64,000 bases of DNA from NCBI GenBank assembly GCA_947497295.1, contig CANMFU010000001.1, positions 1,116,001 through 1,180,000 on the forward strand. Direction: 5' to 3'. Numbering within the stretch: the first letter of the stretch is position 1; every line of letters begins with the position of its first letter. This stretch comes from an uncultured Roseovarius sp. Its GTDB lineage: Bacteria > Pseudomonadota > Alphaproteobacteria > Rhodobacterales > Rhodobacteraceae. Below are positions 1 to 8,542 of the stretch, piece by piece. Below the pieces are notes generated by a model. The model had not been told where the DNA came from. It searched no databases and saw nothing but the letters and a program-made list of their open reading frames with translations. A program made the translations under genes and the position numbers.

Positions 1-276
1 GCGACCCCCATTCAGGTGTTCCGCAAGGTCACACTGCCGTTGATGGCGCCGGGGATCGTCGCGGGCGGAATGCTGGCCTTTGTGGTGTCGCTGGACGATG
101 TTATCATCACGCTGCTGGTTGCCGGCCCCGGCGAAACGACGCTGCCGGTCTATATCCTCGGCCAGATCCGGCGCGGCATCACGCCAGAAATTAACGCCGT
201 TTCAACCGTGCTGCTGGGTCTGTCAGTCGTGCTGGTCTCGATCTTTTTCCTGATAGGCAACAACAAGCGGACATAA
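1..276 (+). CDS. ABC transporter permease, PotC-like, 3' end only
   Basis: The reading frame is open from the first base and ends at 276, so only the last 91 residues are visible. They contain the end of the cytoplasmic EAA-type coupling loop (TPIQVFRKVTLP) followed by two hydrophobic segments, as in the C-terminus of PotC/PotI-type polyamine permeases. A binding protein of the same transporter class follows 38 bases downstream. I infer an inner-membrane permease of a spermidine/putrescine-type importer; the substrate cannot be read from the sequence. Confidence 0.85.
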   Translation, partial: ATPIQVFRKVTLPLMAPGIVAGGMLAFVVSLDDVIITLLVAGPGETTLPVYILGQIRRGITPEINAVSTVLLGLSVVLVSIFFLIGNNKRT

Positions 277-314
277 AGCCCGCGATACATCAAACCAACC
301 GGAGGACTGTCTTT

Positions 315-1349
315 ATGCGAAAATCCACTTCCACACTGGCCGCAAGCCTTGCAGCCGCCGTCGCCCTTGCGGGGCCGGCATCGGCCGAGGGCAAGCTGAA
401 TATCTACAACTGGGGCAACTATACCAACCCCGAATTGATCGAGAAGTTCGAGAAGGAATTCAACGTCGAGGTCACGCAGGACGAATACGACAGCAATGAG
501 ATCATGCTGGCGAAGGTGCGCGAAGGCAACAGCGGCTATGACATCGTCGTGCCTAGCGATTCCACCGTGCCGGTGATGATCGATCAGGGCCTGCTGGCCG
601 AGATCAAGCCGAACGAGATGGAAAATTACGGCAACATGGATCCCCGCTGGATCGATGTCTATTGGGACGAGGGGCGCAACTACACCGTGCCATGGCTCTG
701 GGGTACGACCGCGCTGACCGTCGATACCGCCGTTTACGATGGCGAGCTGGACAGCCTGTCGCTGCTGTTCGAGCCGCCGGAGGAGTTGCAGGGCCGCATC
801 AACATGCTGAACGACATGGGCGAGGTGATCAACGCCGCGCTGCGCTACAAGGGCTATGATCGCTGCAACAGCAACACGGACGAGCTGCGCGACGTGACCG
901 AGCTGATGATCAGCGCCAAACAGCATTGGCGCACCATGGATTACGCCACGATCGAGAAGCTGACTTCGGGCGATGTGGATGCCAGCCACAGCTATAACGG
1001 CGCTGCGATCCGCTCGCGCGACCAGCGCCCGACACTGCAATACGTTTATCCCAAGGAAGGGTTTACCGGCTGGATGGACAACGTTGCCGTCCTCGCGGAT
1101 GCGCCCAACATGGAAAACGCCAAGCTGTTCGTGAATTTTCTGATGGTCCCCGAGAATGCGGCGCTGCTGTCGAACTTTGCCCGCTATGCGAACGGCATCA
1201 CGGGTAGCGAGGAGTTCATGGATGACGATATCAGGGACGCGCCGGAAATCGTGCTGCCTGAGGGCGCGCCGACGCCTGATTTCGTTCGTCCCTGCCCGCA
1301 GGAAGTGACGGATATGTATAACCGCATCTGGACGAAGCTCAAGCAATAG
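315..1349 (+). CDS. Periplasmic polyamine-type substrate-binding protein (PotD/PotF family)
   Basis: The product has 344 residues and opens with a Sec signal peptide (basic MRKS start, hydrophobic core, ASA-EGKL cleavage region near residue 24). The mature part begins with a LNIYNWGNY motif typical of PotD/PotF binding proteins, and length fits the family. GGAGGA lies upstream of the ATG. It follows the permease gene by 38 bases and is the last gene of that operon, with a hairpin after it. Role: captures a polyamine or related cationic compound in the periplasm. The ligand is not certain, because the family also binds other amines and small organic solutes. Confidence 0.88.
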   Translation: MRKSTSTLAASLAAAVALAGPASAEGKLNIYNWGNYTNPELIEKFEKEFNVEVTQDEYDSNEIMLAKVREGNSGYDIVVPSDSTVPVMIDQGLLAEIKPNEMENYGNMDPRWIDVYWDEGRNYTVPWLWGTTALTVDTAVYDGELDSLSLLFEPPEELQGRINMLNDMGEVINAALRYKGYDRCNSNTDELRDVTELMISAKQHWRTMDYATIEKLTSGDVDASHSYNGAAIRSRDQRPTLQYVYPKEGFTGWMDNVAVLADAPNMENAKLFVNFLMVPENAALLSNFARYANGITGSEEFMDDDIRDAPEIVLPEGAPTPDFVRPCPQEVTDMYNRIWTKLKQ

Positions 1350-1367
1350 GGCATTGCCTGTTCAGAC

Positions 1368-1401
1368 GGGGCGTGCAAAATGCGCGCCCCGCCGCTCTTT
1401 T
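1368..1401 (+). terminator. Probable rho-independent terminator after the binding-protein gene
   Basis: A 9-bp stem (GGGGCGTGC with GCGCGCCCC, one G-U pair) encloses a 5-base loop. A CTCTTTTC tract follows six bases after the stem. It sits between two plus-strand genes and would separate the transporter operon from the serine hydrolase gene. Confidence 0.5.
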
Positions 1402-1437
1402 CGAGCGCATCGCGCACATCCCGGAGGAAATCCACCC

Positions 1438-2718
1438 ATGTCAGTCCCCGCCGTCCCCGTCCCCGCGCCAATCCCGATGACCGCGCGCGAACAAGGCATC
1501 ATGGAAGGCTTCCCGCCGGCACCCGAGAAAATTCCCGGCCCCACGAACTGGGACATGCCGCCCTTCAACCGCTGGTCATTCCAGCACATACGCAACTTGT
1601 TCCCAACCACCGAGGTCCGCCGCGGCAGTGGCCCCGTGCGCGATCTGCCCTCCGCTCCGCAGGAGCGTCTGGGCGAGGTGACGTTCAAGGCAACAAGCGG
1701 CGAGATGACCACGATCGACAACTGGCTGGCCCATAGCTACACCGATGGATTCATGGTGATGAGCCGTGGCAAGGTCGTGTCAGAGCAGTATTTCAACGGC
1801 ATGGAGGGACATACCCCGCACCTGTCGCAATCGGTCGCCAAGTCAATTGTCGGCACGCTGGCCGGTGTTCTGCATGGCGAGGGCGCGCTGGATCTGCATG
1901 CCCCCATTCTGGATCTGATCCCCGAATTGGGCAAATCGGGCTATGCCGGCGCCACCGTGGGCCAGGTTCTGGACATGCGCAGCGGCACGCGGTTCACCGA
2001 AGATTACAACACCCCCGGATCGGACATGACCCGGATCGACGTTGCCAGCGGCTGGCGCCCGCCCGTTCCGGGCGAGTCTGTGCCGACCATCCGCGAGGTG
2101 ATCCAGTCCCTGCCCGCCGAGCGCGAGCATGGCGAGGCGTTCAAGTACCGCTCGATCGAAACCGACGTCGTCGCCTGGGCGCTGGAGCGCGCGGGCGGCG
2201 AGTCGTTGGCCGCAATGCTGTCGGACCGCATCTGGCAACATATTGGCGCCGAGCGGGATGGATACTTTACTGTCGATGGGGCGGGCACAGCACTGGCCGA
2301 TGGCGGCTTTAACGCCGTCATGCGTGATTATGCTCGCTTTGGCCTGATGATGCTGGAAGGCGGCGCCGTGAACGGCAAGCAGGTCGTCCCCGAGGCATGG
2401 GTGCGCGCCAGTGCGCGCGGCGATACCGCCTCCTTCGGAGAGCCTTACACCGCCACGTCGCCGCATGGCGCCTATAGCCGCCAGTGGTGGATACATGACG
2501 CCAAGCGCGGCGACTTCATGGCGCGCGGCGTATTTGGCCAGCTGATCTATCTGGACCCGCAGACCGAATTCATGGCCGTCAAGCTGTCGACCTGGCCCGA
2601 TTTCCTGATCCACAGCTACACCGTGGACATGCTGTCTGCCGTGACCACGATCCGCGACGCACTGGCCGAATCCGAGGCCAGCCCGAAAAAGTTTACGGAT
2701 TTCCTGCGCCGCCGCTAA
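1438..2718 (+). CDS. Serine hydrolase, beta-lactamase class C / NylB-like fold
   Basis: The product has 426 residues when started at the ATG preceded by CCGGAGGAAAT; an in-frame ATG 84 bases upstream lacks such a site. The S-x-x-K nucleophile motif is visible as SVAK at residues 132-135, and a YRS motif (KYRSIET) stands where class C enzymes carry Y-x-N. This Y-x-S version is known in 6-aminohexanoate-dimer hydrolase-like esterases and amidases. There is no clear signal peptide, so it is probably cytoplasmic. It is monocistronic and ends at a bidirectional terminator. I expect an esterase or amidase of unknown substrate rather than a true antibiotic-resistance beta-lactamase. Confidence 0.85.
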   Translation: MSVPAVPVPAPIPMTAREQGIMEGFPPAPEKIPGPTNWDMPPFNRWSFQHIRNLFPTTEVRRGSGPVRDLPSAPQERLGEVTFKATSGEMTTIDNWLAHSYTDGFMVMSRGKVVSEQYFNGMEGHTPHLSQSVAKSIVGTLAGVLHGEGALDLHAPILDLIPELGKSGYAGATVGQVLDMRSGTRFTEDYNTPGSDMTRIDVASGWRPPVPGESVPTIREVIQSLPAEREHGEAFKYRSIETDVVAWALERAGGESLAAMLSDRIWQHIGAERDGYFTVDGAGTALADGGFNAVMRDYARFGLMMLEGGAVNGKQVVPEAWVRASARGDTASFGEPYTATSPHGAYSRQWWIHDAKRGDFMARGVFGQLIYLDPQTEFMAVKLSTWPDFLIHSYTVDMLSAVTTIRDALAESEASPKKFTDFLRRR

Positions 2719-2757
2719 GGCCACTGCACAAGCATTGCCGTGAACGTGAGAGATTGC

Positions 2758-2790
2758 AAAAAGGCTGGCAATGTCGGTGCCAGCCTTTTC
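2758..2790. terminator. Bidirectional terminator between convergent genes
   Basis: A perfect 12-bp stem (AAAAGGCTGGCA with TGCCAGCCTTTT) with a 7-base loop carries A and T runs on its flanks. It therefore works as an intrinsic terminator on both strands. It lies between the serine hydrolase gene (plus) and the SDR/membrane protein pair (minus). Confidence 0.85.
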
Positions 2791-2820
2791 GCTGGGCGGC
2801 TGATGCCTGCAGCAACCCCT

Positions 2821-3051
2821 TCAGCCACGGGTCATCCCGGCAATCATGGCGCCGAGGGCGACCAAGTGGATCAGCATGATTGCCCTGTCATTCCAAAGCA
2901 CGCCGACTGCGAACCAGCCCAGAACACCAATGACGAACAGATAGAGGTTCCAGGGCGTCCAGCCAAAGGCTGTCGCCGTATAGCCCATGATCTGAATGAC
3001 CGATGCCCCCCATTTAACGGCAAAGCCGGTGCGTCCGGTCGGCTTTGCCAT
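2821..3051 (-). CDS. Small two-helix membrane protein
   Basis: The product has 76 residues from the ATG (MAKPTGRTGF). An alternative GTG start 18 bases upstream would overlap the end of the SDR gene. Two hydrophobic stretches (around residues 14-45 and 50-72) predict two transmembrane helices. No catalytic motif is visible. It is directly downstream of the SDR gene and is probably translated by coupling, since there is no good ribosome site. I recognise the general type as a short conserved integral membrane protein of Rhodobacterales, but cannot assign a function. Confidence 0.6.
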   Translation of the reverse strand: MAKPTGRTGFAVKWGASVIQIMGYTATAFGWTPWNLYLFVIGVLGWFAVGVLWNDRAIMLIHLVALGAMIAGMTRG

Positions 3052-3058
3052 CGCAACA

Positions 3059-3763
3059 TCAGACGGCACGTGTCAGTCCACCATCGATCCGCAAGTTCTG
3101 GCCAGTCATATATCCCGCACCGTCGGATGCCAGCCACGAGATCAGCGACGCCACCTCCTCCGCCCGACCGTAGCGCGCCATCGGGATGCGGGCGCGGCGG
3201 TCCTCTTTTTCGGGCAGGCTGTCGATGAAACCCGGAAGCACGTTGTTCACCCGAATATTGTCAGCCGCATATTTATCAGCATAAAGCTTGGTAAACGCGG
3301 CAAGGCCAGCGCGGAACACCCCTGATGTCGGGAACAGCGGATCGGGCTCGAACGCTGCGAAGGTCGATATGTTTATGATCGCGCCGCCGCCCAGCGCCTG
3401 CATCACAGGCGTCACCAGCCGCGTGGGACGAATGACGTTCAGCAGATAGACTTCCATGCCTGTGTGCCAGTCGTCATCCGAAATATCCAGCACCGGACCT
3501 TTCGGTCCATGCCCGGCAGAGTTGACCAGAACATCGACACGGCCCCAACGGTCCGTTGCGCCCTGCACCAGCGCGGCAAGGTCGTCCGTGTTTCGGTTCG
3601 ATCCGGTGATGCCAAAACCGCCCAGTTCCTCGCCCAATGCCTCACCTTTGCCGGAGGACGACAATATTCCCACGCGAAAGCCATCTGCCGCCAATCTGCG
3701 GGCTGCATCGGCGCCCATGCCACTTCCGCCGGCCGTTACCAACGCTACTTTATCTACTGACAT
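3059..3763 (-). CDS. SDR-family oxidoreductase lacking the canonical Tyr-Lys pair
   Basis: The product has 234 residues from the ATG preceded by GGAG (MSVDKVALVT); an upstream in-frame ATG has no such site. The dinucleotide-binding motif TAGGSGMG (residues 10-17), the NSAG motif (81-84) and the NIS serine (133) are classical SDR. Where the family has Y-x-x-x-K, this protein reads S-G-V-F-R (residues 147-151), so both the catalytic Tyr and Lys are replaced. It may be a divergent SDR with altered chemistry or a non-catalytic binding protein. It is transcribed divergently from a GcvA-like LysR gene, which is its likely regulator. Confidence 0.85.
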   Translation of the reverse strand: MSVDKVALVTAGGSGMGADAARRLAADGFRVGILSSSGKGEALGEELGGFGITGSNRNTDDLAALVQGATDRWGRVDVLVNSAGHGPKGPVLDISDDDWHTGMEVYLLNVIRPTRLVTPVMQALGGGAIINISTFAAFEPDPLFPTSGVFRAGLAAFTKLYADKYAADNIRVNNVLPGFIDSLPEKEDRRARIPMARYGRAEEVASLISWLASDGAGYMTGQNLRIDGGLTRAV

Positions 3764-3861
3764 TATGATCTCCATCATTGCATTGCGCCCAACATACTGC
3801 TTAGGCGGGGAACTTTCGCGCCAGAATTGATCTTGTCTGACAGTAGGAATACTATCGCCTA

Positions 3862-4740
3862 ATGGCTACGCTACCTCCCCTCAACGCGTTGCGCGCTTTC
3901 GATATGGCCGGGCGTCATCTGAACTTTCGCGCTGCTGCCGGCGATATGGGCGTGACGCAGGGTGCCGTCGCGCAGCAGGTCCGCCAGCTCGAAGCGCATC
4001 TGGGGCTGCCGCTGTTTGAAAGACTGCCCAAAGGGCTGGCATTCACCCCCGCAGGGCGCAGCTATCACGCGCGCGTGGCCGCTGCCTTCGAAGACTTGCG
4101 CGCCGCCACGGAAACCCTGCGGCCCCAGCCGGGGAAGGTTCTTATCAGTGTCACACCGACCTTTGCCGCCAAGTGGCTGATCCCGAATCTGCCGAATTTT
4201 TCAGCGACCCATCCCGAAATCGAATTGGCAGTCCTGGCGACCGAAAAACTGTCGAGCTTTCACGGCGATGGGATCGATCTGGCCATTCGGCAGGGGAACC
4301 CGCCATTCGGCGCGGCGCTGGAGGCGAAGCGGCTGTTCCGCCAACATATCATCGCTGTGGCAGCCCCCTCCTTCGTGGCTGCGCACCCTCTGCCGCTGAG
4401 CGTAGAGGCATTGTCGCACTTGCCCAAGCTGCACGACGCGCACGATCTGTGGCCCGCCTTTCTCAAGGCGCTGAACGTGGAGGATCGCAGCGACAGCGGT
4501 CTACGGTTAAGCCAGACGACACTTGCCATGGATGCCGCGCTGTCGGGTCAGGGCGCAGCGTTGGTCAGCAGCTTCCTTGCGACGCGGGACATCTGCGCGG
4601 GTCGTCTGGTGCAACTTTTCCCCGATACGCTGCAGGGCCAGCAGGATTTTTACCTGCTGGCCCGGCGCCAATCAAAACGAAATGCATCAACGCAGGCTGT
4701 CATTGACTGGTTTCTGTCCAGGCCCGACACCGGTGTATAA
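3862..4740 (+). CDS. LysR-family transcriptional regulator, GcvA-like
   Basis: The product has 292 residues, the usual LysR length. The N-terminal winged helix-turn-helix is clear (LNALRAFDMAGRHLNF start, then a VTQGAVAQQVRQLEAHLG recognition region, residues 6-60), followed by a periplasmic-binding-protein-like effector domain. The sequence style matches the GcvA/AmpR branch. It diverges from the atypical SDR gene across about 100 bases, the usual arrangement for a LysR protein and its target. It converges with the YeeE operon, leaving only two bases between the stop codons. Confidence 0.88.
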   Translation: MATLPPLNALRAFDMAGRHLNFRAAAGDMGVTQGAVAQQVRQLEAHLGLPLFERLPKGLAFTPAGRSYHARVAAAFEDLRAATETLRPQPGKVLISVTPTFAAKWLIPNLPNFSATHPEIELAVLATEKLSSFHGDGIDLAIRQGNPPFGAALEAKRLFRQHIIAVAAPSFVAAHPLPLSVEALSHLPKLHDAHDLWPAFLKALNVEDRSDSGLRLSQTTLAMDAALSGQGAALVSSFLATRDICAGRLVQLFPDTLQGQQDFYLLARRQSKRNASTQAVIDWFLSRPDTGV

Positions 4741-4742
4741 CC

Positions 4743-4907
4743 TCAGTCCGGCAACGCGCCGCAAAACCCGCCGGAGGGCGTCGCGCCGGACCCCAGCGCG
4801 AATACGGACGGCGCCGTATATGGATTGGGCGGCGATGCCGTGATGTCCAGCCCGATCACCAGCAGGACAAGCGCCAGCGCGGTCAGTGCAATGATACGGC
4901 GGCTCAT
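4743..4907 (-). CDS. 54-residue membrane-anchored peptide at the end of the yeeE operon
   Basis: The start overlaps the stop of the YeeE gene as ATGA, and the frame continues for 54 residues. One hydrophobic helix (residues 5-21) is followed by a short polar tail containing a single Cys. The strict translational coupling and codon use like the neighbours argue for a real gene. I do not recognise the family. By context it may assist or regulate the YeeE-type transporter. Confidence 0.55.
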   Translation of the reverse strand: MSRRIIALTALALVLLVIGLDITASPPNPYTAPSVFALGSGATPSGGFCGALPD

Positions 4908-6040
4908 CTGCGCGGCCCCAGTCCCAGACGCGGGCGCAGCCCAACGCCGACCCAGCTTCCGGCGAACGCGGCGGCGAACCAGACCCAGCCATGCAGGCTG
5001 CCCGTCGAAATGCCCGAAAAGAATGCGCCGACATTGCAGCCAAACGCCAGCCGCGACGAATAGCCCAGCAGCAGGCCCGCGATCACCGTCGCCACCCACG
5101 CGCGGGCCGGCAGCGATGGCAGCGGCGCAGACAGTCCCCCAGCGCGCCAATTGGCAATAAAGAATGCGCCGAAAATCAATCCGAAATTGGTCAGCGACGT
5201 GTAATCCGTCAACACGCTTGCCGCCACGCGGCCCTCATTGCCCGGCGCCGACCAGAAGGCGGACCCGCTCAGATCGGCCCCAGCCGCCACCGCGCCCTTG
5301 GCCACCCACAGGCCAAGGCCGTAAACCACGCCCCAAGGCTGGCCCGCGACCAACAGGTTGCCAATCGCAAAAACCGCCAGCAGCAACGCCGCCGCGATCA
5401 GGCGGCCCGGTATCCGCCGAGTGCCCGGCGCCGCGCGCCATAGCAAAAACGCCGCAACCAGTGCCAGCAACGCCAGCGTGATCGCCAGCCCCTGCCCGCC
5501 CCGGAACACGATGATAGGCAGGCTGCCAAGATCTGTCCACCAAACCAAAGAATAGGCCGCAAAAAAGCTGCCGATGGCAAAGAATGGCAGCGCCAGCAGG
5601 CCAACCGGATTACCGCTACCGGCATTAACCAGCGTACCCGAGCCGCAGCCCAGCACCACCTGCATCGCCGCGCCAAAGACGAACGCGCCGCCGATCATGG
5701 CAAAACCCACAGGCGCTTCGGCGCCGACCAATTCGCCTGAATGGCTTTGCAGCAGCGGAATTGCGACAATGGCCACCAGACCAATCGACAGCAGTTGCGC
5801 CAGAATCCCCGCCGGATCACGCGACAGGATCATCGCCCGCCACGGCCCTGCAAAGCCAAAACGCAGCCCCTCCAGCGTCATGCCCAGCCCCAGACCAACC
5901 GCCAGCATCAGCCCAAACCGCGGACCGGCCAGCGCCGCGACCATCACGACCGCAATCAGCGCCGCGATCAGCAACGCGCCGCGCGAAAGCGCGCGGCCCC
6001 ACGGACCGCGCACATAGCCAATTTGAACCGTGTCAGACAT
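4904..6040 (-). CDS. YeeE/YedE-family sulfur-compound transporter (TsuA-like)
   Basis: The product has 378 residues with about ten hydrophobic segments in two repeated halves. The conserved cysteine motifs of the family are present as GCGSGTL (Cys132) and AFGCNVGAFFSG (Cys335). In TsuA, conserved cysteines relay thiosulfate across the inner membrane. It starts within the stop codon of an upstream secreted rhodanese (TGATG) and is followed by a coupled 54-residue peptide. I infer import of thiosulfate or a related sulfur species handed over by, or coupled to, the rhodanese. Confidence 0.85.
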   Translation of the reverse strand: MSDTVQIGYVRGPWGRALSRGALLIAALIAVVMVAALAGPRFGLMLAVGLGLGMTLEGLRFGFAGPWRAMILSRDPAGILAQLLSIGLVAIVAIPLLQSHSGELVGAEAPVGFAMIGGAFVFGAAMQVVLGCGSGTLVNAGSGNPVGLLALPFFAIGSFFAAYSLVWWTDLGSLPIIVFRGGQGLAITLALLALVAAFLLWRAAPGTRRIPGRLIAAALLLAVFAIGNLLVAGQPWGVVYGLGLWVAKGAVAAGADLSGSAFWSAPGNEGRVAASVLTDYTSLTNFGLIFGAFFIANWRAGGLSAPLPSLPARAWVATVIAGLLLGYSSRLAFGCNVGAFFSGISTGSLHGWVWFAAAFAGSWVGVGLRPRLGLGPRR

Positions 6041-6966
6041 CAGTTCGGCATGATCTTGTTCAGAAGATTCCGGAACAAGCCGGGCACGTTCTGCATCTCG
6101 TTATCGGTCTTGGAATAGCCAACCATCGACTCCGGATACAGCTTGACATTGGGAACGCCGGCCAGCTCGGACATCGCGAACCAGTCAGTCGCGGCCCAGT
6201 GGCCGGTGTTGCAGAATGACACGATTTCGGTGTCCTGCTTCAGACCCAAGGTTGTCATGAGATCTGTCGCAGCCGTGCTGTCCATGATGGATTTGCCATC
6301 CTTGAACCACACCTCATGGTTGACGTTTTGCGCCCCCGGCAGCGTACCTGGACGCTCGGCCGCGTCATGTGCCTTCTTACCCTCAAAAAAGCTCGCGGGA
6401 CGCGCATCGACCAGTACGGCATCACGTTCGCCTTTGACCGCGGCGGCAACGTCATCGGTATCGGCCAGCCATTGATCCGAGAATGAGATGTCGATATCGG
6501 ACGGGACCGGCTGGGCCGCTTCATTATTCAGCGGCAGATCGGCGGCCTCCCACGCGGTCATGCCGCCGTTGAGGATGGCAAGCTGCGTCAGCCCCGATGA
6601 TTTCAGCGTCCAGTAAACGCGCGCGGCGGCGCCGAAATCGGTGTCGCTGTCGCCCTCGTGCACAATGGCAACGCGGCGGTCGAACGTCACGCCAAGCCCT
6701 TGCAGCGTTGCCTCCAACTGATCCTCCGGGACCAGCTGACCGGGATTGTCCGACGGCCCGCGAAAATCACCGTAGGGCGCCGAGATTGCGCCGGGGATAT
6801 GACCTTCTGCATAGGCTTCGCCACGGATATCAAGGATGAGGGGCGCATCGTCGGCCAATTCGACATTCAGGGCATCCGGCGCGATCAGCGGACCAAACGT
6901 ATTCTCCGCAAAGGCGGCAGAGCCGTAGCTGGCAATGGCCAGCGCGGCGATGGTGAAAAACTTCAT
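6040..6966 (-). CDS. Secreted tandem-domain rhodanese (sulfurtransferase)
   Basis: The product has 308 residues from an ATG with GAGGTG upstream; the longer frame lacks support. A signal peptide is clear, with cleavage near residue 20 (SAAFA-EN), so it acts in the periplasm. Two rhodanese domains follow. The first (about 28-145) has no cysteine at its active-site loop (HEGDSD). The second (about 165-300) keeps the nucleophile in CNTGHWA (Cys252). This inactive-active pairing is normal for thiosulfate sulfurtransferases. It is the first gene of a three-gene operon with the YeeE transporter, suggesting sulfane-sulfur processing outside the cytoplasm. Confidence 0.9.
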   Translation of the reverse strand: MKFFTIAALAIASYGSAAFAENTFGPLIAPDALNVELADDAPLILDIRGEAYAEGHIPGAISAPYGDFRGPSDNPGQLVPEDQLEATLQGLGVTFDRRVAIVHEGDSDTDFGAAARVYWTLKSSGLTQLAILNGGMTAWEAADLPLNNEAAQPVPSDIDISFSDQWLADTDDVAAAVKGERDAVLVDARPASFFEGKKAHDAAERPGTLPGAQNVNHEVWFKDGKSIMDSTAATDLMTTLGLKQDTEIVSFCNTGHWAATDWFAMSELAGVPNVKLYPESMVGYSKTDNEMQNVPGLFRNLLNKIMPN

Positions 6967-7231
6967 GGGGCACCTCGGGTTGGCTTGGTAAGTTTCAATT
7001 TTCTGCCGCTCATGTCGGCGGGAATCAGCCCCAAGGCAAGGGGCAGGTGGTGTTGCATGCCCAAAGGTAGCGTCAGAAATTCGCCGGGCGCCGTAATGCG
7101 CAATCACAATGACAATCAGGACGGCCCGCCAAGGGATTTCGTTTCCGAAAAAGCGCTCCAGGGGGAGTAATATTCTTATCTGATCTTTTTCATCTTGGCT
7201 TGGTAGAAATATGTCGCGCTTCTGCGATCCA

Positions 7232-8542
7232 TCACCAGCCTTCGAAGCCTGCAGTATCTCCGGCGCCGATGACGCCGCGCGCCACGTCCGCCAGCGCGCG
7301 GTCGAGTATCTCTATCCCGCGCTCGGCCTCGGCCCGCGTCAGCGTCAGTGGAGGGGTGAATTCCAGCACATTCGACGCAGTGCCCACGTAGTATAGCACC
7401 AGCCCCAACTGATGCGCGCGAAACACCGTCAGTGCCGTTTCCTGCGAAGCGGGCGTCATGTCGTCCGTTACCAGCTCGGCCCCCAGTGCCAATCCCATGC
7501 CGCGTACATCGCCGATCAAAGCATGACGCCCTGCTAGGTCCCGCAGGCCGGCCGCCAGATGCGCACCTACATCAGCCGCATTTTCCGCCAGCCCCTCGCG
7601 CTGGACCGTGTCAAGAACCGCCAGCGCTGCCGAGGCACAGACCGGATTGCCGTGCAGCGTCTGAAACGAGAAGGCGGATGCGTGGTTCATCACCGCTTCT
7701 GGCCCGACAGCGGCAGAAATGGGCAGCCCACCGCCCAATGCCTTGCCGAACACGATGATATCGGGCTCGATTCCCAAGTGATCGAAACAATGCAGCAGCC
7801 CGGTGCGGCCCAGCCCCACCTTGACCTCGTCGCAGACCAGAAGGATGCCGTGTTGGCGGCACAGCGCCTCGACCTCGCGGAAATAGCCATCGGGCGCGAC
7901 CAGCATGCCGCCATCGGACTGGATCGGCTCGATGAACATCGCGGCGACGTCGCTGGCCGGGATCTCGCCCTCCAGCAGGGCGCGCAGGCGGCCAAGGCTG
8001 CGCTCAGCAGCCGCCTGAACGCCGCCGTCGCGGAGCGGATTGGGAAACGGGATCAGCGACAGGCCCGGCAGCCGCGCGCCCGCATCCTGCACCGGATGCC
8101 CGGAAACGGCGACCGATCCGGTGGTGCCGCCGTGATAGCCGCCCTCGAACGCGATGATGCGCGACCGGCCTGTTGCCGCCAGCACCGCGCGCGCCACCGT
8201 CTCGTTGGCGTCCGAGCCGGAATGGCCCAGCCACACCCGTCCCCTTGCCCGTTCGGGCACGATTGACAGCAGACGTTCGGCCAGTGCGACCGCCGGTTCG
8301 GTCGCCGTGGACAGCAGGCTGGCGCCTGCCTGCGAGTTCAGCGCGGCGTTCACCGCCTCGCGGATCGCGGGGTGCGCGTGGCCAAGGCCGACCGCGCCCC
8401 AGGAGCCGGAGAAGTCCAGCAGAGCGCGGCCGTCATCCGATTTCAGCCAGCACCCCTGCCCGCCCGTCACCGCCTGAGGAAAAAACCGCAGATGCGACAT
8501 TGAGGACAGCGCTGCCGCGTCGCGCGCGTAGAGATCCGCCAT
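7232..8542 (-). CDS. Class III PLP-dependent aminotransferase
   Basis: The product has 436 residues, starting at the ATG that overlaps the preceding gene's stop (TGATG). PLP contacts are visible: GSDANE (109-114), the Asp of CDEV (Asp238) and the Schiff-base lysine in VFGKALGGG (Lys267). It belongs to the omega-aminotransferase group that includes 4-aminobutyrate and beta-alanine transaminases. It is the last gene of the nine-gene minus-strand arm with two cysteine hydrolases and a Liv-type transporter, so it probably deaminates the amine or amino acid released by those enzymes. Exact substrate unknown. Confidence 0.88.
   Translation of the reverse strand: MADLYARDAAALSSMSHLRFFPQAVTGGQGCWLKSDDGRALLDFSGSWGAVGLGHAHPAIREAVNAALNSQAGASLLSTATEPAVALAERLLSIVPERARGRVWLGHSGSDANETVARAVLAATGRSRIIAFEGGYHGGTTGSVAVSGHPVQDAGARLPGLSLIPFPNPLRDGGVQAAAERSLGRLRALLEGEIPASDVAAMFIEPIQSDGGMLVAPDGYFREVEALCRQHGILLVCDEVKVGLGRTGLLHCFDHLGIEPDIIVFGKALGGGLPISAAVGPEAVMNHASAFSFQTLHGNPVCASAALAVLDTVQREGLAENAADVGAHLAAGLRDLAGRHALIGDVRGMGLALGAELVTDDMTPASQETALTVFRAHQLGLVLYYVGTASNVLEFTPPLTLTRAEAERGIEILDRALADVARGVIGAGDTAGFEGW

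Noticed and set aside
150..1346. Minus-strand open frame of 398 codons
   Set aside because: Antisense shadow of the polyamine-binding protein gene; its translation has no family features, and the plus frame has a signal peptide and ribosome site.
1438..2718. Antibiotic-resistance beta-lactamase
   Set aside because: The SxxK motif is present, but Y-x-S replaces Y-x-N and there is no signal peptide, which fits an esterase/NylB-like enzyme better.
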